DNA of 64,000 bases from Cryptosporangium phraense (GCF_006912135.1 NZ_VIRS01000012.1:1-64000); one strand, 5' to 3'. Shown: positions 42,007-50,948, numbered from the stretch's first letter. The notes: generated from the sequence alone by a model not told the origin. A program made the numbers and translations.

Positions 42007-44679
42007 GTGACCTCGATCGCCCTGCGGCTGTTGGGCCCGGCGCGGCTGGTCGGTGCGCGCGGCACCGAGGTGCTGGTCGGTGGGGCGAAGGCCCGCGCGG
42101 TGCTGGCCGCGCTGGGCCTGCGGCTGAACCAGGTCGTGTCGGTCGAGTCGCTGATCGGCGATCTCTGGGCCGGGGAGCCGCCGCCCTCGGCGCGCAACGC
42201 CGTGCAGGTGTACGTGTCGGCGGTCCGGCGTGGGCTGGAGTCGGCGGGCGGTCCGTTGCGGCTCGATCGGGTCTCGGGCGGGTACCGGCTGTCCGGGCGT
42301 CCGGATTCGGTGGACTGGCTACGGTTCGAGGCGCTGACCGCGCAGGCCCGGGGGTCGGCCCGGGCCGGTGACCACCGGGCCGCAGCGGAGTTGTTCGGGC
42401 AGGCGTTGGCGCTGTGGGGTGGGCCGCCACTGGCCGACGCGGCCGGCACCCCGCTGGGGACGGCCTTCCGGGCTCGGATGCAGACGGCTCGGCTGCTCGC
42501 GGTCGGCGACCGGTTCGAGACGCTGCTGGTGCTCGGCGAGGCGGACCGGTTCGCCGACGAGCTGACCGAGCTGGTCCGGGCGCATCCGGCGGACGAGCGG
42601 CTCGCGAGGTTGCTGGCGGCGCGGCACCGGGCCGCGCCGATCGCGGCCGTCGAGGAGCCCGTCCCCCGCGCGGAGCACGGGCCGATCGCGGCCGTTCCCC
42701 GGCCGGAGGGCCGGAACGGGTTCGTCGGGCGTGAGGCCGAGCTGTCCGCGCTGGTCGCCGCGCTCCGGGCCGGCGGCCTGGTGACGCTGACCGGCCCGCC
42801 CGGCGTCGGTAAGTCCCGCCTGGCCGCCGAGGCCGTCCACCGGCTGGCCGGCGACCTCCGCGCGGTCCGGGTCCGTCCGGCCACCGCGGTCGAATCGTCC
42901 TTGCCCACCCTCGGCGGGCGCACCGTGCTGGTGCTCGACGACTGCGACCCGGTGGCCGACTCCGTCGCCGCCGCCTGCGAGACGTTGCTCGGCGACGACC
43001 CCGACGCCCGGATCCTCGTCACGACCACGCGCCCGCTGGGACTGTCCGGCGAGCACGTCCAGCGGCTGGGGCCGCTCCCGCTCGACGACGCGGTGGAGCT
43101 GTTCCGCGCCCGCCTCCCGGCGGCGCCGGCTGACCCGGCCGATCTCGAAGCGGTCTGCGTGGCGCTCGACGGGCTGCCGCTCTCGCTCGAGCTCGCCGCC
43201 GCCCGCGGCACGGTGCTCACCCCGGCCGAGCTGGCCGAACGTCTCACCGATCAGCTCGCGCTCCTGCGTCCCCGCCGCGGCGAGGGCCGCTCGCTCGCGG
43301 TCGCGCTGACCGAGGCCACCGGCCGGCTCTCGGCCGACGAGCGCGCGCTCTTCGCGCGGCTCGCGCTCTTCGTCGACACGTTCCCGGCCGAGGCGGCCGA
43401 GGCCATGGCGCGCGACGCCCTCGACCTGCTCCAGAACCTCGTGGACGCGTCGCTGGTGACCGCCGAGAACGGCCGCTTCCGACTGCTCGCGCCGGTGCGT
43501 CAGCACGGCCGCACGCTGCTGACCGACCGTCAGCGCCGTACCGCGCTCGATCGTCGCGCCGACTACCTCGCCGACCTGGCCCGCACCGCGGCGGCCGCGC
43601 AGCGCGGACCCGACCGCACCCGCTGGCGCGACCGCCTCGACGCCGCCCGCCCCGACCTCGACGAGGAACTCGACCGCGCCCTGCGCCAGGGCCGGTTCGG
43701 CTTCGCGCTGCCGGTCGCGGCCGACCTCTGGTGGTGGTGGGCGAACCGTCCGCAGGCCGGGCTCGACTGGTACCGCCGGATCCTGCGCGCCGCCGCCCAG
43801 GCCGCTCCCCCGGACGACCTCGTGCTCCGCGTCCAGCTCGCGGCCGCCGTCGTCGCGTCGTACGTCTCGCTGCCCGAGGCGATGGACTACGCCGACGACG
43901 CCCGGGCCACCGCGTTACGGCTGGGCAGCCGCAGCGGGATGGTCCGCGCCTGCCAGCACGCGTCCGACATCGCGTACGAGCTCGGCGATCTCGCCCGCGC
44001 CCGCTCCGCGGGCACCCGCTCCTGGGAGCTCGCCGTCGAGCTGAAGGACCCGTACGCGATCGGGCGCTGCGCGCTCTCGGTCGCGTACAACCACTTTGCG
44101 GACGACGACCTGCCGAACGCGCGTCGCTGGGCCCGCGACGCGGCGCGGTCGTTCGCGAAGGCGGGCGACGAGGAGGGCCGCGCCGACGCCCGGCTGCTCG
44201 TCGCCGAGGTCCTCGTCGACCAGAACCGCAACGACGAGGCCGACGCCCTGCTGCTCGCGCTCATCCGGACGTTCCGCGCCCAGGGCACCGACGAGCAGGT
44301 CGCGCGGTCGGCGACGCTGCTGGCCGTGCTCGCCGACCGGGCCGGACGTCGCACCGACGCCGTCGAGCTGGTCACCGAGGCGTTCGACCTGCACGCGAAG
44401 GTCGGGCACGCCTGGGCCGTCGCGCACGACCTCGAGGTGCTGGCCGCCCGCTGCGCCGAGCGCCGGGACGCTCTCCCGGCGGCCGCGTTACTGGGCGCCG
44501 CTACCGTGGTCCGGGCCGACGCCGAACTGGCCCCGATGCCGCGCGACGTGCGGGTGCGCGCGGCGATCGAGGCCAGGTGCGGTGCGGTGGACGGTTTTCA
44601 GTACGCCGAACGCTCGGGCGCGGTCCACGGCCTGCTGGGCGCGGCGGGCCTGGCCCGAGCCGCGTTCACAGCAGGCTGA
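42007..44679 (+). CDS. AfsR/SARP-family regulator (BTAD, NB-ARC, TPR)
   Basis: The 890-residue product has a winged-helix DNA-binding domain (about 1-95), a BTAD domain (about 100-205), an NB-ARC-type ATPase with Walker A GPPGVGKS (263-270) and Walker B TVLVLDDCDP, and a long C-terminal TPR region (about 600-880, with repeats around ARALRLGSRSGMVRAC-like and DLPNARRWARDAARSFAKAG). It is a STAND-type transcriptional activator, probably switched by nucleotide exchange. The GTG start follows a GAGGG. The 3' end overlaps by 14 bp the convergent small secreted gene. Target genes are unknown. Confidence 0.9.
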   Translation: MTSIALRLLGPARLVGARGTEVLVGGAKARAVLAALGLRLNQVVSVESLIGDLWAGEPPPSARNAVQVYVSAVRRGLESAGGPLRLDRVSGGYRLSGRPDSVDWLRFEALTAQARGSARAGDHRAAAELFGQALALWGGPPLADAAGTPLGTAFRARMQTARLLAVGDRFETLLVLGEADRFADELTELVRAHPADERLARLLAARHRAAPIAAVEEPVPRAEHGPIAAVPRPEGRNGFVGREAELSALVAALRAGGLVTLTGPPGVGKSRLAAEAVHRLAGDLRAVRVRPATAVESSLPTLGGRTVLVLDDCDPVADSVAAACETLLGDDPDARILVTTTRPLGLSGEHVQRLGPLPLDDAVELFRARLPAAPADPADLEAVCVALDGLPLSLELAAARGTVLTPAELAERLTDQLALLRPRRGEGRSLAVALTEATGRLSADERALFARLALFVDTFPAEAAEAMARDALDLLQNLVDASLVTAENGRFRLLAPVRQHGRTLLTDRQRRTALDRRADYLADLARTAAAAQRGPDRTRWRDRLDAARPDLDEELDRALRQGRFGFALPVAADLWWWWANRPQAGLDWYRRILRAAAQAAPPDDLVLRVQLAAAVVASYVSLPEAMDYADDARATALRLGSRSGMVRACQHASDIAYELGDLARARSAGTRSWELAVELKDPYAIGRCALSVAYNHFADDDLPNARRWARDAARSFAKAGDEEGRADARLLVAEVLVDQNRNDEADALLLALIRTFRAQGTDEQVARSATLLAVLADRAGRRTDAVELVTEAFDLHAKVGHAWAVAHDLEVLAARCAERRDALPAAALLGAATVVRADAELAPMPRDVRVRAAIEARCGAVDGFQYAERSGAVHGLLGAAGLARAAFTAG

Positions 44680-44959
44680 CCGAGGGGGCCGTGCCGTCGG
44701 ACCCGATCGGGACGAAGCCGTAGACCGGTGCGCCGGTGATCGGCACGAAGTCGGCCGAGCCGCTGCCCGCGATCGGCACCAGGCCGGCCGGGACGCTCAC
44801 CCCGCCGAACGTCGTGTCGGCGATCGGCACCAGCGCGGGCGGGTCGGTCCACTTGTTCGGGGCGGGCACCGCGGCCAGTGCCGGTGCGGCCGACATCCCC
44901 AGTAACCCGGCGACGGCGGCGGCCACGACGGCCGCTCGGATGCTCTTCGTTCCAGACAT
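44666..44959 (-). CDS. Small secreted protein with four VPI repeats
   Basis: The 97-residue product has a clear signal peptide (about 1-30: KSIRAAVVAAAVAGLLGMSA, then APALA). The mature 67 residues carry four short repeats at roughly 15- to 20-residue steps: ALVPIAD, GLVPIAG, DFVPITG and GFVPIGS. No Cys, no transmembrane segment, and no family that I recognise. The regular pattern suggests a small beta-solenoid or an assembling or interacting surface peptide, which is inference. The ATG start lies in a 120-bp gap after pucR; no strong ribosome site is seen. The codon positions and the signal peptide support a real gene despite its size. Confidence 0.7.
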   Translation of the reverse strand: MSGTKSIRAAVVAAAVAGLLGMSAAPALAAVPAPNKWTDPPALVPIADTTFGGVSVPAGLVPIAGSGSADFVPITGAPVYGFVPIGSDGTAPSVSLL

Positions 44960-45079
44960 GGCGACTCCCGGTCCGCGCTCCCCGCTACGGCGCCGGCCCG
45001 GCGGACGAAGGGCCCACGCAATCGGAACATAAGGTCGCCGACGGAGCGCGGGGAAGGTTTCGTCCCCTTCAGGAAGTCT

Positions 45080-46603
45080 TCAGCTTTTCAGCCGCAGGGC
45101 CAGGAACAGGTCGACGCGGTCGTCGAGGCGGCCCAGGTTCCGGCCGGTCAGCTGTTCGACCTTGGCGATGCGGTAGCGGACCGTGTTCACGTGCAGGTGC
45201 AGCTCTTCGGCGCAGCGGCTCCAGGAGCCGGCGTGGGCCAGGAACGCGACCAGCGTCGCGACGAGTTCGGCGTCGTGGGCCTCGTCGTAGGCGAGTACCG
45301 GGCCGAGCACGCGGTTGCGATAGGCCCGCCGGACCTCGTCCGGGACGCTGCCGAGCAGCAGCATGTGCGAGTCGACCTCGTCGGCGGTGACGACCGCGGT
45401 CGGCTCGGTGCGGGCCGCGGCCAGGCCGGCCGCGTGCCGGGCCTCCTCCAGCGCGGCGACCAGGGCGGGGCCGGCCGGAACCGTCCCGCTCACCCCGACC
45501 GGCAGCCGGAGCCCGCCGAGGCCGGGACCGACGGCCCGGAGTCCGGAACGGACCGCCTCGGCCAGCCGATCCGCCGGTCGGACGGCCTCCTCCGGCGCGG
45601 TGGGGGACGTGAGCGTCGGCCGCGACGGGACGACGGCGATCGCCTCGCTCCCCCGCACGCCGACCACCGGATCCGGCACCGCGGTGCGCAGGATCTCGGC
45701 GAGCAGCGCGGCTCCCAGTTCGCCCTGGCCGACCAGGACGGTCGTCGGCGTCCCCGGGGCGATTCCGGCGATGCGCAAGGCCGGGAGGAGCTCTCCGGTC
45801 GCGTCCGCCTGGGCGGTGAGGGCGCGCAGGACCTGGTCGGCGAGCCGGCGCTCGGCGCGGTGCCCGGCGTCGACCCGGGCGCGCTCCAGCGCGACGAGCC
45901 CGGCGAGTTCCTCGGCGAGCGCGGTCGCGTCCGGATCACCGGGGTCGGCCTCGCAGGCGACGAACCAGCTGACGGTCCGGTGCCGGTCCGGCGCGTCGGC
46001 CGGGAGCAGACGGATCCGACGGCCGTCGACGGTGACCGACGCGGGCCGTCGCGGTGCGGTCAGGAACGCCCGGACCAGCGCGTCCGCGGACGGCGGAGGC
46101 GGCCCGGCGATCAGGCCGGTGACCGGGCTGAGCACCGCGCACGGCGCTCCCAGCTCGGCCGAGGCGACGTCGAGCAGCCGGTTCAGCCCGGCCCGGCCGG
46201 CCAGCACGGCGAGCAGCCGCCGCCCGACCGGCCGCGCCGGCCGGTTCTCGGCCAGCACCCGCCGGGTGATCTCCGCGAACGACACCGACGCCGGGACCTC
46301 GAACAGCGGCAGCCCGCGCCGCTCGCACTCCTCGACCAGCTCGGCCGGGATCGCGCCGAGCGCCGCCTCACCAGCTCCGAGCGCGGTGGCCCCGGCCCCG
46401 GCCAGCGCATCGACGAACGCGCCGGCGTCCCCGGCCCACCAGACGAGCCCGGTCAGCACCAGCTCGCCGCCGGACAGGTACCGCCCGGGCTCGGGCAGGT
46501 CGGTGGTGAACACGTCGACGATCGGGCGGCTGTCGGCGCCCGGCGGCAGGACCAGCGGGCGCAACCGCAGGTCCTCCGCGTCGAGCAGCTCGCCGAGCAG
46601 CAC
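45080..46603 (-). CDS. pucR: PucR-family purine catabolism regulator
   Basis: The 507-residue product has the PucR N-terminal domain (LLGELLDAEDLRLRPLVLPP), a central GGDEF-like domain, and the C-terminal PucR/CdaR helix-turn-helix (LVATLVAFLAHAGSWSRCAE, then LHVNTVRYRIAKVEQLTGRN). It is divergent from the urate genes, the position expected for their regulator, and PucR in Bacillus activates purine-degradation genes with allantoin-type inducers. The GTG start has AAGGAGGTG 6 bp upstream. The SD lies in a CCTCCAAGGAGG palindrome that might mask it. Confidence 0.88.
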   Translation of the reverse strand: MLLGELLDAEDLRLRPLVLPPGADSRPIVDVFTTDLPEPGRYLSGGELVLTGLVWWAGDAGAFVDALAGAGATALGAGEAALGAIPAELVEECERRGLPLFEVPASVSFAEITRRVLAENRPARPVGRRLLAVLAGRAGLNRLLDVASAELGAPCAVLSPVTGLIAGPPPPSADALVRAFLTAPRRPASVTVDGRRIRLLPADAPDRHRTVSWFVACEADPGDPDATALAEELAGLVALERARVDAGHRAERRLADQVLRALTAQADATGELLPALRIAGIAPGTPTTVLVGQGELGAALLAEILRTAVPDPVVGVRGSEAIAVVPSRPTLTSPTAPEEAVRPADRLAEAVRSGLRAVGPGLGGLRLPVGVSGTVPAGPALVAALEEARHAAGLAAARTEPTAVVTADEVDSHMLLLGSVPDEVRRAYRNRVLGPVLAYDEAHDAELVATLVAFLAHAGSWSRCAEELHLHVNTVRYRIAKVEQLTGRNLGRLDDRVDLFLALRLKS

Positions 46604-46737
46604 AGTCGCACCTCCTTGGAGGAACGTACAAGGTTGAGGTCACGGCAATCTCACGGGTTGGAGTGAGCCCGCCTGTCGCACCGGAATCACGGATGGCAAA
46701 GTTCGCCACACGCGTACGAAATACCGAGGGGGCACCG

Positions 46738-47238
46738 TTGACCAGCGTGGACGCGTTCAATGCGGTCGATGCCGACGCCGCTGCCGCGATGATCCATCCG
46801 TGCTGCGCCTCCACGGCGTGGGCGCGGGCGGTGGTGGCCGGACGTCCGTATGCCGACCGGGCGGCGCTGAGCGACGCGTCAAACCCGGTGATCAAGGGCC
46901 TGAGCTGGGCCGACGTGGAGGAGGCGCTGGCCGCGCACCCACGGATCGGGGACCGTCCGAAGGTCGCGGTCTCCACCGAGAAGCGCTGGTCGCAGGGCGA
47001 GCAGGCCGGGGTCGCCGACGCGGACGCGGAGGTGCTGACCGCGCTGGCCGACGGGAACGCGGCCTACGAGGCGCGGTTCGGGCACGTGTACCTGGTGTGC
47101 GCGTCGGGGAAGTCGGCCGAGGAGCTGCTCGGCATCCTGCAGGACCGGCTCGACAACGACCCGGCGCACGAGCGGGACGTGGTGCGGGACGAGCTGGCGG
47201 CGATCACCCGGCTGCGGCTGGCGAAGCTGTTCGGATGA
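46738..47238 (+). CDS. OHCU decarboxylase
   Basis: The 166-residue product belongs to the 2-oxo-4-hydroxy-4-carboxy-5-ureidoimidazoline decarboxylase family, which gives (S)-allantoin from OHCU. It has the conserved AAHPRIGDRP with catalytic His67 and the SQGEQAGV Glu-containing motif. The TTG at 46738 is preceded by GAGGGGG 5 bp away and gives the usual N-terminus (SVDAFNAVDADAAAAMIHPC); an ATG 15 codons upstream is possible. It is the first of the urate operon and overlaps the HIU hydrolase gene by ATGA. Confidence 0.9.
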   Translation: MTSVDAFNAVDADAAAAMIHPCCASTAWARAVVAGRPYADRAALSDASNPVIKGLSWADVEEALAAHPRIGDRPKVAVSTEKRWSQGEQAGVADADAEVLTALADGNAAYEARFGHVYLVCASGKSAEELLGILQDRLDNDPAHERDVVRDELAAITRLRLAKLFG

Positions 47239-47543
47239 GCCTCTCGACGCATGTCCTCGATGCGGTGTCCGGCCGGCCGGCGGTGGGGCTGGCCGTGTCG
47301 TGGTTCTTCGGGTCGTCGGTAGTGACGCGGACGACCGATTCCGACGGGCGGATCAGCGACTGGGGGGCTGGAGTGGAAGTCGGCGAGCACCGGCTGGTCT
47401 TCGCGACCCGCGAGTGGTTCGGCGACCGGCCGGCGTTCTATCCGTCGGTGACCGTGACGTTCGAGGTCACCGACGCTTCGGCGCACCATCACGTGCCGCT
47501 GCTGCTGTCCCCGTTCGCCTACTCCACCTACCGCGGGAGCTGA
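47235..47543 (+). CDS. 5-hydroxyisourate hydrolase (transthyretin-like)
   Basis: The 102-residue product is a transthyretin-related protein that hydrolyses 5-hydroxyisourate to OHCU. It has the STHVLDAVSGRPA start with catalytic His6, the EHRLVF Arg region, and the diagnostic C-terminal tetrapeptide YRGS. The start overlaps the OHCU decarboxylase stop, and the uricase gene follows by 1 bp. Confidence 0.95.
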   Translation: MSLSTHVLDAVSGRPAVGLAVSWFFGSSVVTRTTDSDGRISDWGAGVEVGEHRLVFATREWFGDRPAFYPSVTVTFEVTDASAHHHVPLLLSPFAYSTYRGS

Positions 47544-47544
47544 C

Positions 47545-48387
47545 GTGAGCTTCAGTCTGGGCCCCAACCAGTACGGCAAGGCCGGTGTGCGGCTGGTGAC
47601 GGTCGACGGCCCGGTGGTCACCGATCTCACGATCGCCTCGGCGCTGTCGGGCGACCTGGCCGCGACGCACCTGACCGGCGACAACAGCGCGGTGCTGGCC
47701 ACGGATACGCAGAAGAACACGATGTACGCGTTCGCCCGCGAGTACGGGGTGGGGTCGCCGGAGGCGTTCGGGGTGCTGCTCGGGAAGCACTTCCTGTCGT
47801 CGGAGATCCACCGGGCCCAGCTGACGATCGAGCAGCACCGGTGGGAGCAGTTCGGGCCGCACTCGTTCCGCCGGTCGGGCGGGGAGACCCGGCTGGCCCG
47901 GGTGGTGGTGACCGCCGATTCGGTGGCGGTGTCGTCGGGGCTCTCGGGACTGACCGTGCTGAACACGACCGCGTCGGAGTTCCACGGGTTCCCCCGGGAC
48001 GAGTACACGACGCTGCCCGAGACCACCGACCGGATGCTGGCGACGTCGGTGGATGCCTGGTGGGATCATTCTGATCCGTCGTTGGACTGGGATGCGGCGT
48101 TCTCTGATGCGCGGGGCGCTCTGCTGACCGCGTTCTCGTCGACGTACAGCTACTCGTTGCAGCAGACGTTGTTCTCGATGGGGTCCTATCTGCTGGCTCA
48201 GTGCCCGTCGGTGGGCGAAGTACGGCTGTCGCTGCCGAACAAGCACCACAACCTCGTCGACCTGACGCCGTTCGGGCTGGACAACCCGAACCAGGTCTAC
48301 GTCGCCCCGACCGAGCCGTTCGGGCTGATCCAGGGAACCGTGCGCCGGGACGGCGCGACCTACACGGAAGGGCCCGCGCTGTGGTGA
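47545..48387 (+). CDS. uox: Urate oxidase
   Basis: The 280-residue cofactor-free enzyme oxidises urate to 5-hydroxyisourate. It shows the uricase motifs NQYGKAGVRLVTVDG with the catalytic Lys12, LATDTQKNTMYAFAREYG with the Thr of the relay, and LPNKHHNLVDLTPFGLDNPN with the catalytic His and substrate-binding Asn. Length is usual for a bacterial uricase. The GTG start follows the HIU hydrolase stop by one base, and the stop overlaps the deaminase start. Confidence 0.95.
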   Translation: MSFSLGPNQYGKAGVRLVTVDGPVVTDLTIASALSGDLAATHLTGDNSAVLATDTQKNTMYAFAREYGVGSPEAFGVLLGKHFLSSEIHRAQLTIEQHRWEQFGPHSFRRSGGETRLARVVVTADSVAVSSGLSGLTVLNTTASEFHGFPRDEYTTLPETTDRMLATSVDAWWDHSDPSLDWDAAFSDARGALLTAFSSTYSYSLQQTLFSMGSYLLAQCPSVGEVRLSLPNKHHNLVDLTPFGLDNPNQVYVAPTEPFGLIQGTVRRDGATYTEGPALW

Positions 48388-49739
48388 CGACCGTTCTCGA
48401 TGGCTGCGCCATCGCCACGGTGGATGGGTCGGAGACGTTCTACTCGTCCGGGCACGTCGTGATCACCGACGGGGTCATTCGCGCGGTCGGACCGGGTGCT
48501 GCTCCTTCGTTCGGGGACGCTGTGGTGGTGGACGCGTCGGGGTGCCTGGCGACGCCCGGGCTGGTGAACACCCACCACCACCTGTACCAGTGGGCGACCC
48601 GGGCCGTGTCGGTGGACGACGGGCTGTTCGACTGGCTGACCACGCTGTATCCGGTCTGGGCCGGCATCGACGCGGACGTGGTCGAGGCGGCGGCGCGGTC
48701 CGGGCTGGCGCGGCTGGCCCTGACCGGATGCACGACGTCTACGGACCACCACTACGTGTTCCCGGCCTCCGGCGGCGACGTCCTCGGCGCGACCGTGCTG
48801 GCCGCGCAGGACGTCGGGCTGCGGTTCCACCCGACGCGCGGCTCGATGGACCTCGGGGAGTCCGCCGGCGGCCTGCCGCCCGATTCCGTGGTCGAGTCGC
48901 TGGACGCGATCCTGGCCGCGGTGGGCGACGCGGTGGCCCAGTGGCACGACCCGTCGCCGGGGTCGCTGCTGCGCATCGCGGCCGCGCCGTGCTCGCCGTT
49001 CTCGGTGACCAGGGACCTGATGCGAGAGTCGGCGGCGCAGGCCCGGTCGCTGGGGATCCGGCTCCACACCCACCTGGCCGAGACGCTCGACGAGGACGAG
49101 TTCTGCCGCAAGCAGTTCGGGATGACGCCGGTGGAGTACCTGGCGTCGGTGGACTGGCTGGGCTCGGACGTGTGGCTCGCGCACGGTGTGCATCTGTCCG
49201 ATGCGGACGCGTCGGTTCTCGGGGCGGCCGGGACCGGGGTGGCGCACTGCCCGAGCTCGAACGCGCGGCTGGGGTCGGGGATCGCCCCGGTGCCGGCGCT
49301 GCTGGGGGCCGGTGTGCCGGTGGGGCTGGGCGTCGACGGGGCGGCGTCGCAGGAGAACGGCGGGATGTCGGACGAGCTCCGGGCGGCCGTGTTCGCGGCC
49401 CGCCTGCGCTACGGAATGCCCGGCCTGAGGGCCCGGGAGGTGCTTCGGGTCGCGACGATGGGCGGGGCGAGGTGCCTCGGGCGGGAGGCGGAGATCGGGT
49501 CGCTGGAGGTCGGGAAGCGGGCGGACGTGGCGTTGTGGCGGGTGGACGGGCCGTTCCACGCGGACATCGTCGATCCGGTGGATGCGTTGGTGTATGCGTC
49601 GCCGCCGCCGTTGGCGAGGTTGTACGTGGAGGGTCGGCCGATCGTGATCGAGGACGAGTTGCAGACGGTGGACGTGGAGTCGGCCGGGCGGGATCTCCGC
49701 CACGCTGCTCGCGCCTTGGCTACGCGGGCTTCTGCCTGA
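48384..49739 (+). CDS. 8-oxoguanine deaminase-like amidohydrolase
   Basis: The 451-residue product is a mononuclear-metal amidohydrolase of the ATZ/TRZ type. Metal ligands appear in GLVNTHHHLYQWATR, HTHLAETLDEDEFC, WLAHGVHLSDAD and GLGVDGAASQENGG. The NTHHHLYQ and HYVFP motifs are typical of 8-oxoguanine deaminases (as characterised from Pseudomonas Pa0142), which turn 8-oxoguanine into urate and ammonia. Location after uricase fits exactly because its product is the uricase substrate. A guanine or other oxopurine deaminase role cannot be excluded. The GTG at 48384 overlaps the uricase stop (GTGA). Confidence 0.83.
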   Translation: MTTVLDGCAIATVDGSETFYSSGHVVITDGVIRAVGPGAAPSFGDAVVVDASGCLATPGLVNTHHHLYQWATRAVSVDDGLFDWLTTLYPVWAGIDADVVEAAARSGLARLALTGCTTSTDHHYVFPASGGDVLGATVLAAQDVGLRFHPTRGSMDLGESAGGLPPDSVVESLDAILAAVGDAVAQWHDPSPGSLLRIAAAPCSPFSVTRDLMRESAAQARSLGIRLHTHLAETLDEDEFCRKQFGMTPVEYLASVDWLGSDVWLAHGVHLSDADASVLGAAGTGVAHCPSSNARLGSGIAPVPALLGAGVPVGLGVDGAASQENGGMSDELRAAVFAARLRYGMPGLRAREVLRVATMGGARCLGREAEIGSLEVGKRADVALWRVDGPFHADIVDPVDALVYASPPPLARLYVEGRPIVIEDELQTVDVESAGRDLRHAARALATRASA

Positions 49740-49890
49740 CCTGCCTCCGGGCTCGGGGCGCGGGGCGCGGAGGATGTTCGCGGGTGTACTCGGCGGACGT
49801 GTCGTCTACCCGGCTCCGCGTCCCCATGCTGTTCGAGGTCTGAGTGGGCGCGGCTGCGCTGCCAGACCCGCAGGACGATCCCGGGCCTAC

Positions 49891-49986
49891 AGCAACCGAC
49901 CTGATCGGGGCGGCAGTTTCGATGAGCAGTCGATGAGCGCGGCGGACAACGCCGCCGCCGAGTCGTTCAACGCCATCAGACCCTAG
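49891..49986 (+). pseudogene. Remnant of IS3-type transposase (integrase core end)
   Basis: A short in-frame stretch ending in a TAG reads DRGGSFDEQ followed by SMSAADNAAAESFNA. This resembles the conserved DRGsQ and SMS...yDNAaAESFfa motifs near the end of IS3-family orfB transposases, with the intervening region deleted. No start, upstream DDE domain or inverted repeats are visible. It is a scar of a past insertion. Confidence 0.5.
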
Positions 49987-50174
49987 GACGACACCCATTC
50001 TCGACTCGGCCGACGATCCCCGATCACCGACAACCCTCACCGCTCCGCCCCACACAGATCTACGACAGCCGCCCATCCCGCGTCCAGGATCGGGGGCCGA
50101 GCCCGGGAGTCGCAGAAGCGGAGCGCACCGGGGCACAGACGCGATGCATGCGGGCTTATGGATTCACAAGTTTC

Positions 50175-50202
50175 CGGGGTCTCCGAGGCGCGGGAGACCC
50201 CG
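50175..50202. terminator. Strong hairpin in the non-coding stretch
   Basis: CGGGGTCTCC (50175-50184) and GGAGACCCCG (50193-50202) form a perfect 10-bp stem with an 8-nt loop, extendable by three more pairs with a single-base bulge, followed by AAAA. It is 435 bp after the deaminase stop, so it may end a long transcript or be part of a mobile or repeat element. Confidence 0.45.
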
Positions 50203-50214
50203 AAAAGCCGGCAA

Positions 50215-50720
50215 AGTGGGCGGGCCCGAGGCGCGGGCCCGAGGCGCGGCGCGCGTGCACAAGCGCGGTGCACGGGGCCCTGTGCACGGGCCCGGAGCGC
50301 GGGACCTGCAGCCCCGGGGCGCGGGGTCTGCAGCGCGCAGCGCGGGACCTGCATCCCAGAGCGCAGCGCGGGTCGCGGGCACAGGCACGGCGCGCGGGCA
50401 CAGACGCGGCGCACGGGGCCCGGAGCACGGGACCTGCAGCACAGGGCGCGGGACCTACAGCACGGAGCGCCGCGCGGGTCGCGGGCACAGGCACGGCGCG
50501 CGGGGCCCGGAGCGCGGGGCAAGGGGCCTGCAGGGCGGGGCACGGGACCTGCCGTGTGCGCAGCGCCGAGACGAGGGCGGGCACAGTGGCACGACACGAG
50601 CTCGGGCACAGGCACAGGCACAGGCGCGGCGCGCGGCTCCCGGAACGCGGGCCTGCGCGGCGCGCGGCTCCCGGGCGCGGGCCTGCCGCGCGGGGCGCAG
50701 GGCCTGCCGCGCGGGGCGTG
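50215..50720. repeat. Degenerate GC-rich minisatellite-like array
   Basis: Short units such as CGGGACCTGCAG, GCGCGGGTCGCGGGCACAGG and GGGGCCCGGAGC recur many times in varying order and with mutations. A stretch of about 35 bp near 50364 is repeated almost exactly near 50467. The array has no fixed period, differs from the coding DNA around it, and is not in one reading frame. Origin is unknown. Confidence 0.75.
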
Positions 50721-50900
50721 GGCGCTCTCGAGCCGAGGCGCGTGGAGCCGAGGTGTGCGGAGTATCAGTCGCTCGACGGCCGCCGGGGGCAGAGGTCGCG
50801 CCTCCGGCGGCGGGAATGCGGCGGCCGGGCGAGGCCGCACACCCCCTGGGTGAGTGCGCATCAGTTCGGGTGGTCGAGCAGCGCGGGGCAAGACATGGGA

Positions 50901-50935
50901 TCGCGCCCGCCGGTGTCCGGTGCCGGCGGGCGCGA
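50901..50935 (-). terminator. Terminator of the cutinase gene
   Basis: TCGCGCCCGCCGG (50901-50913) and CCGGCGGGCGCGA (50923-50935) form a perfect 13-bp stem with a 9-nt loop, starting 14 bp after the cutinase stop codon. There is no U-tract, as is usual for GC-rich actinobacterial terminators. Confidence 0.8.
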
Positions 50936-50948
50936 GATCGGGGCGAAC

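Larger units (their letters stand above)
49740..50948. other. 1.2 kb non-coding stretch with IS remnant, hairpins and GC-rich repeats
   Basis: Between the deaminase gene and the convergent cutinase gene I find no convincing gene. Open frames exist on both strands only because the DNA is so GC-rich; their products are Arg/Ala/Gly/Pro strings without domains. The stretch holds an IS transposase fragment (49891-49986), a strong hairpin (50175-50202), a degenerate repeat array (50215-50720) and the terminator of the cutinase gene (50901-50935). It marks a break between the urate and urease blocks. Confidence 0.65.

Noticed and set aside
39374-44679. SARP genes as markers of an antibiotic cluster
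   Set aside because: No polyketide synthase, nonribosomal peptide synthetase, terpene or RiPP genes lie in the window, and the phosphopantetheinyl transferase is 34 kb away.
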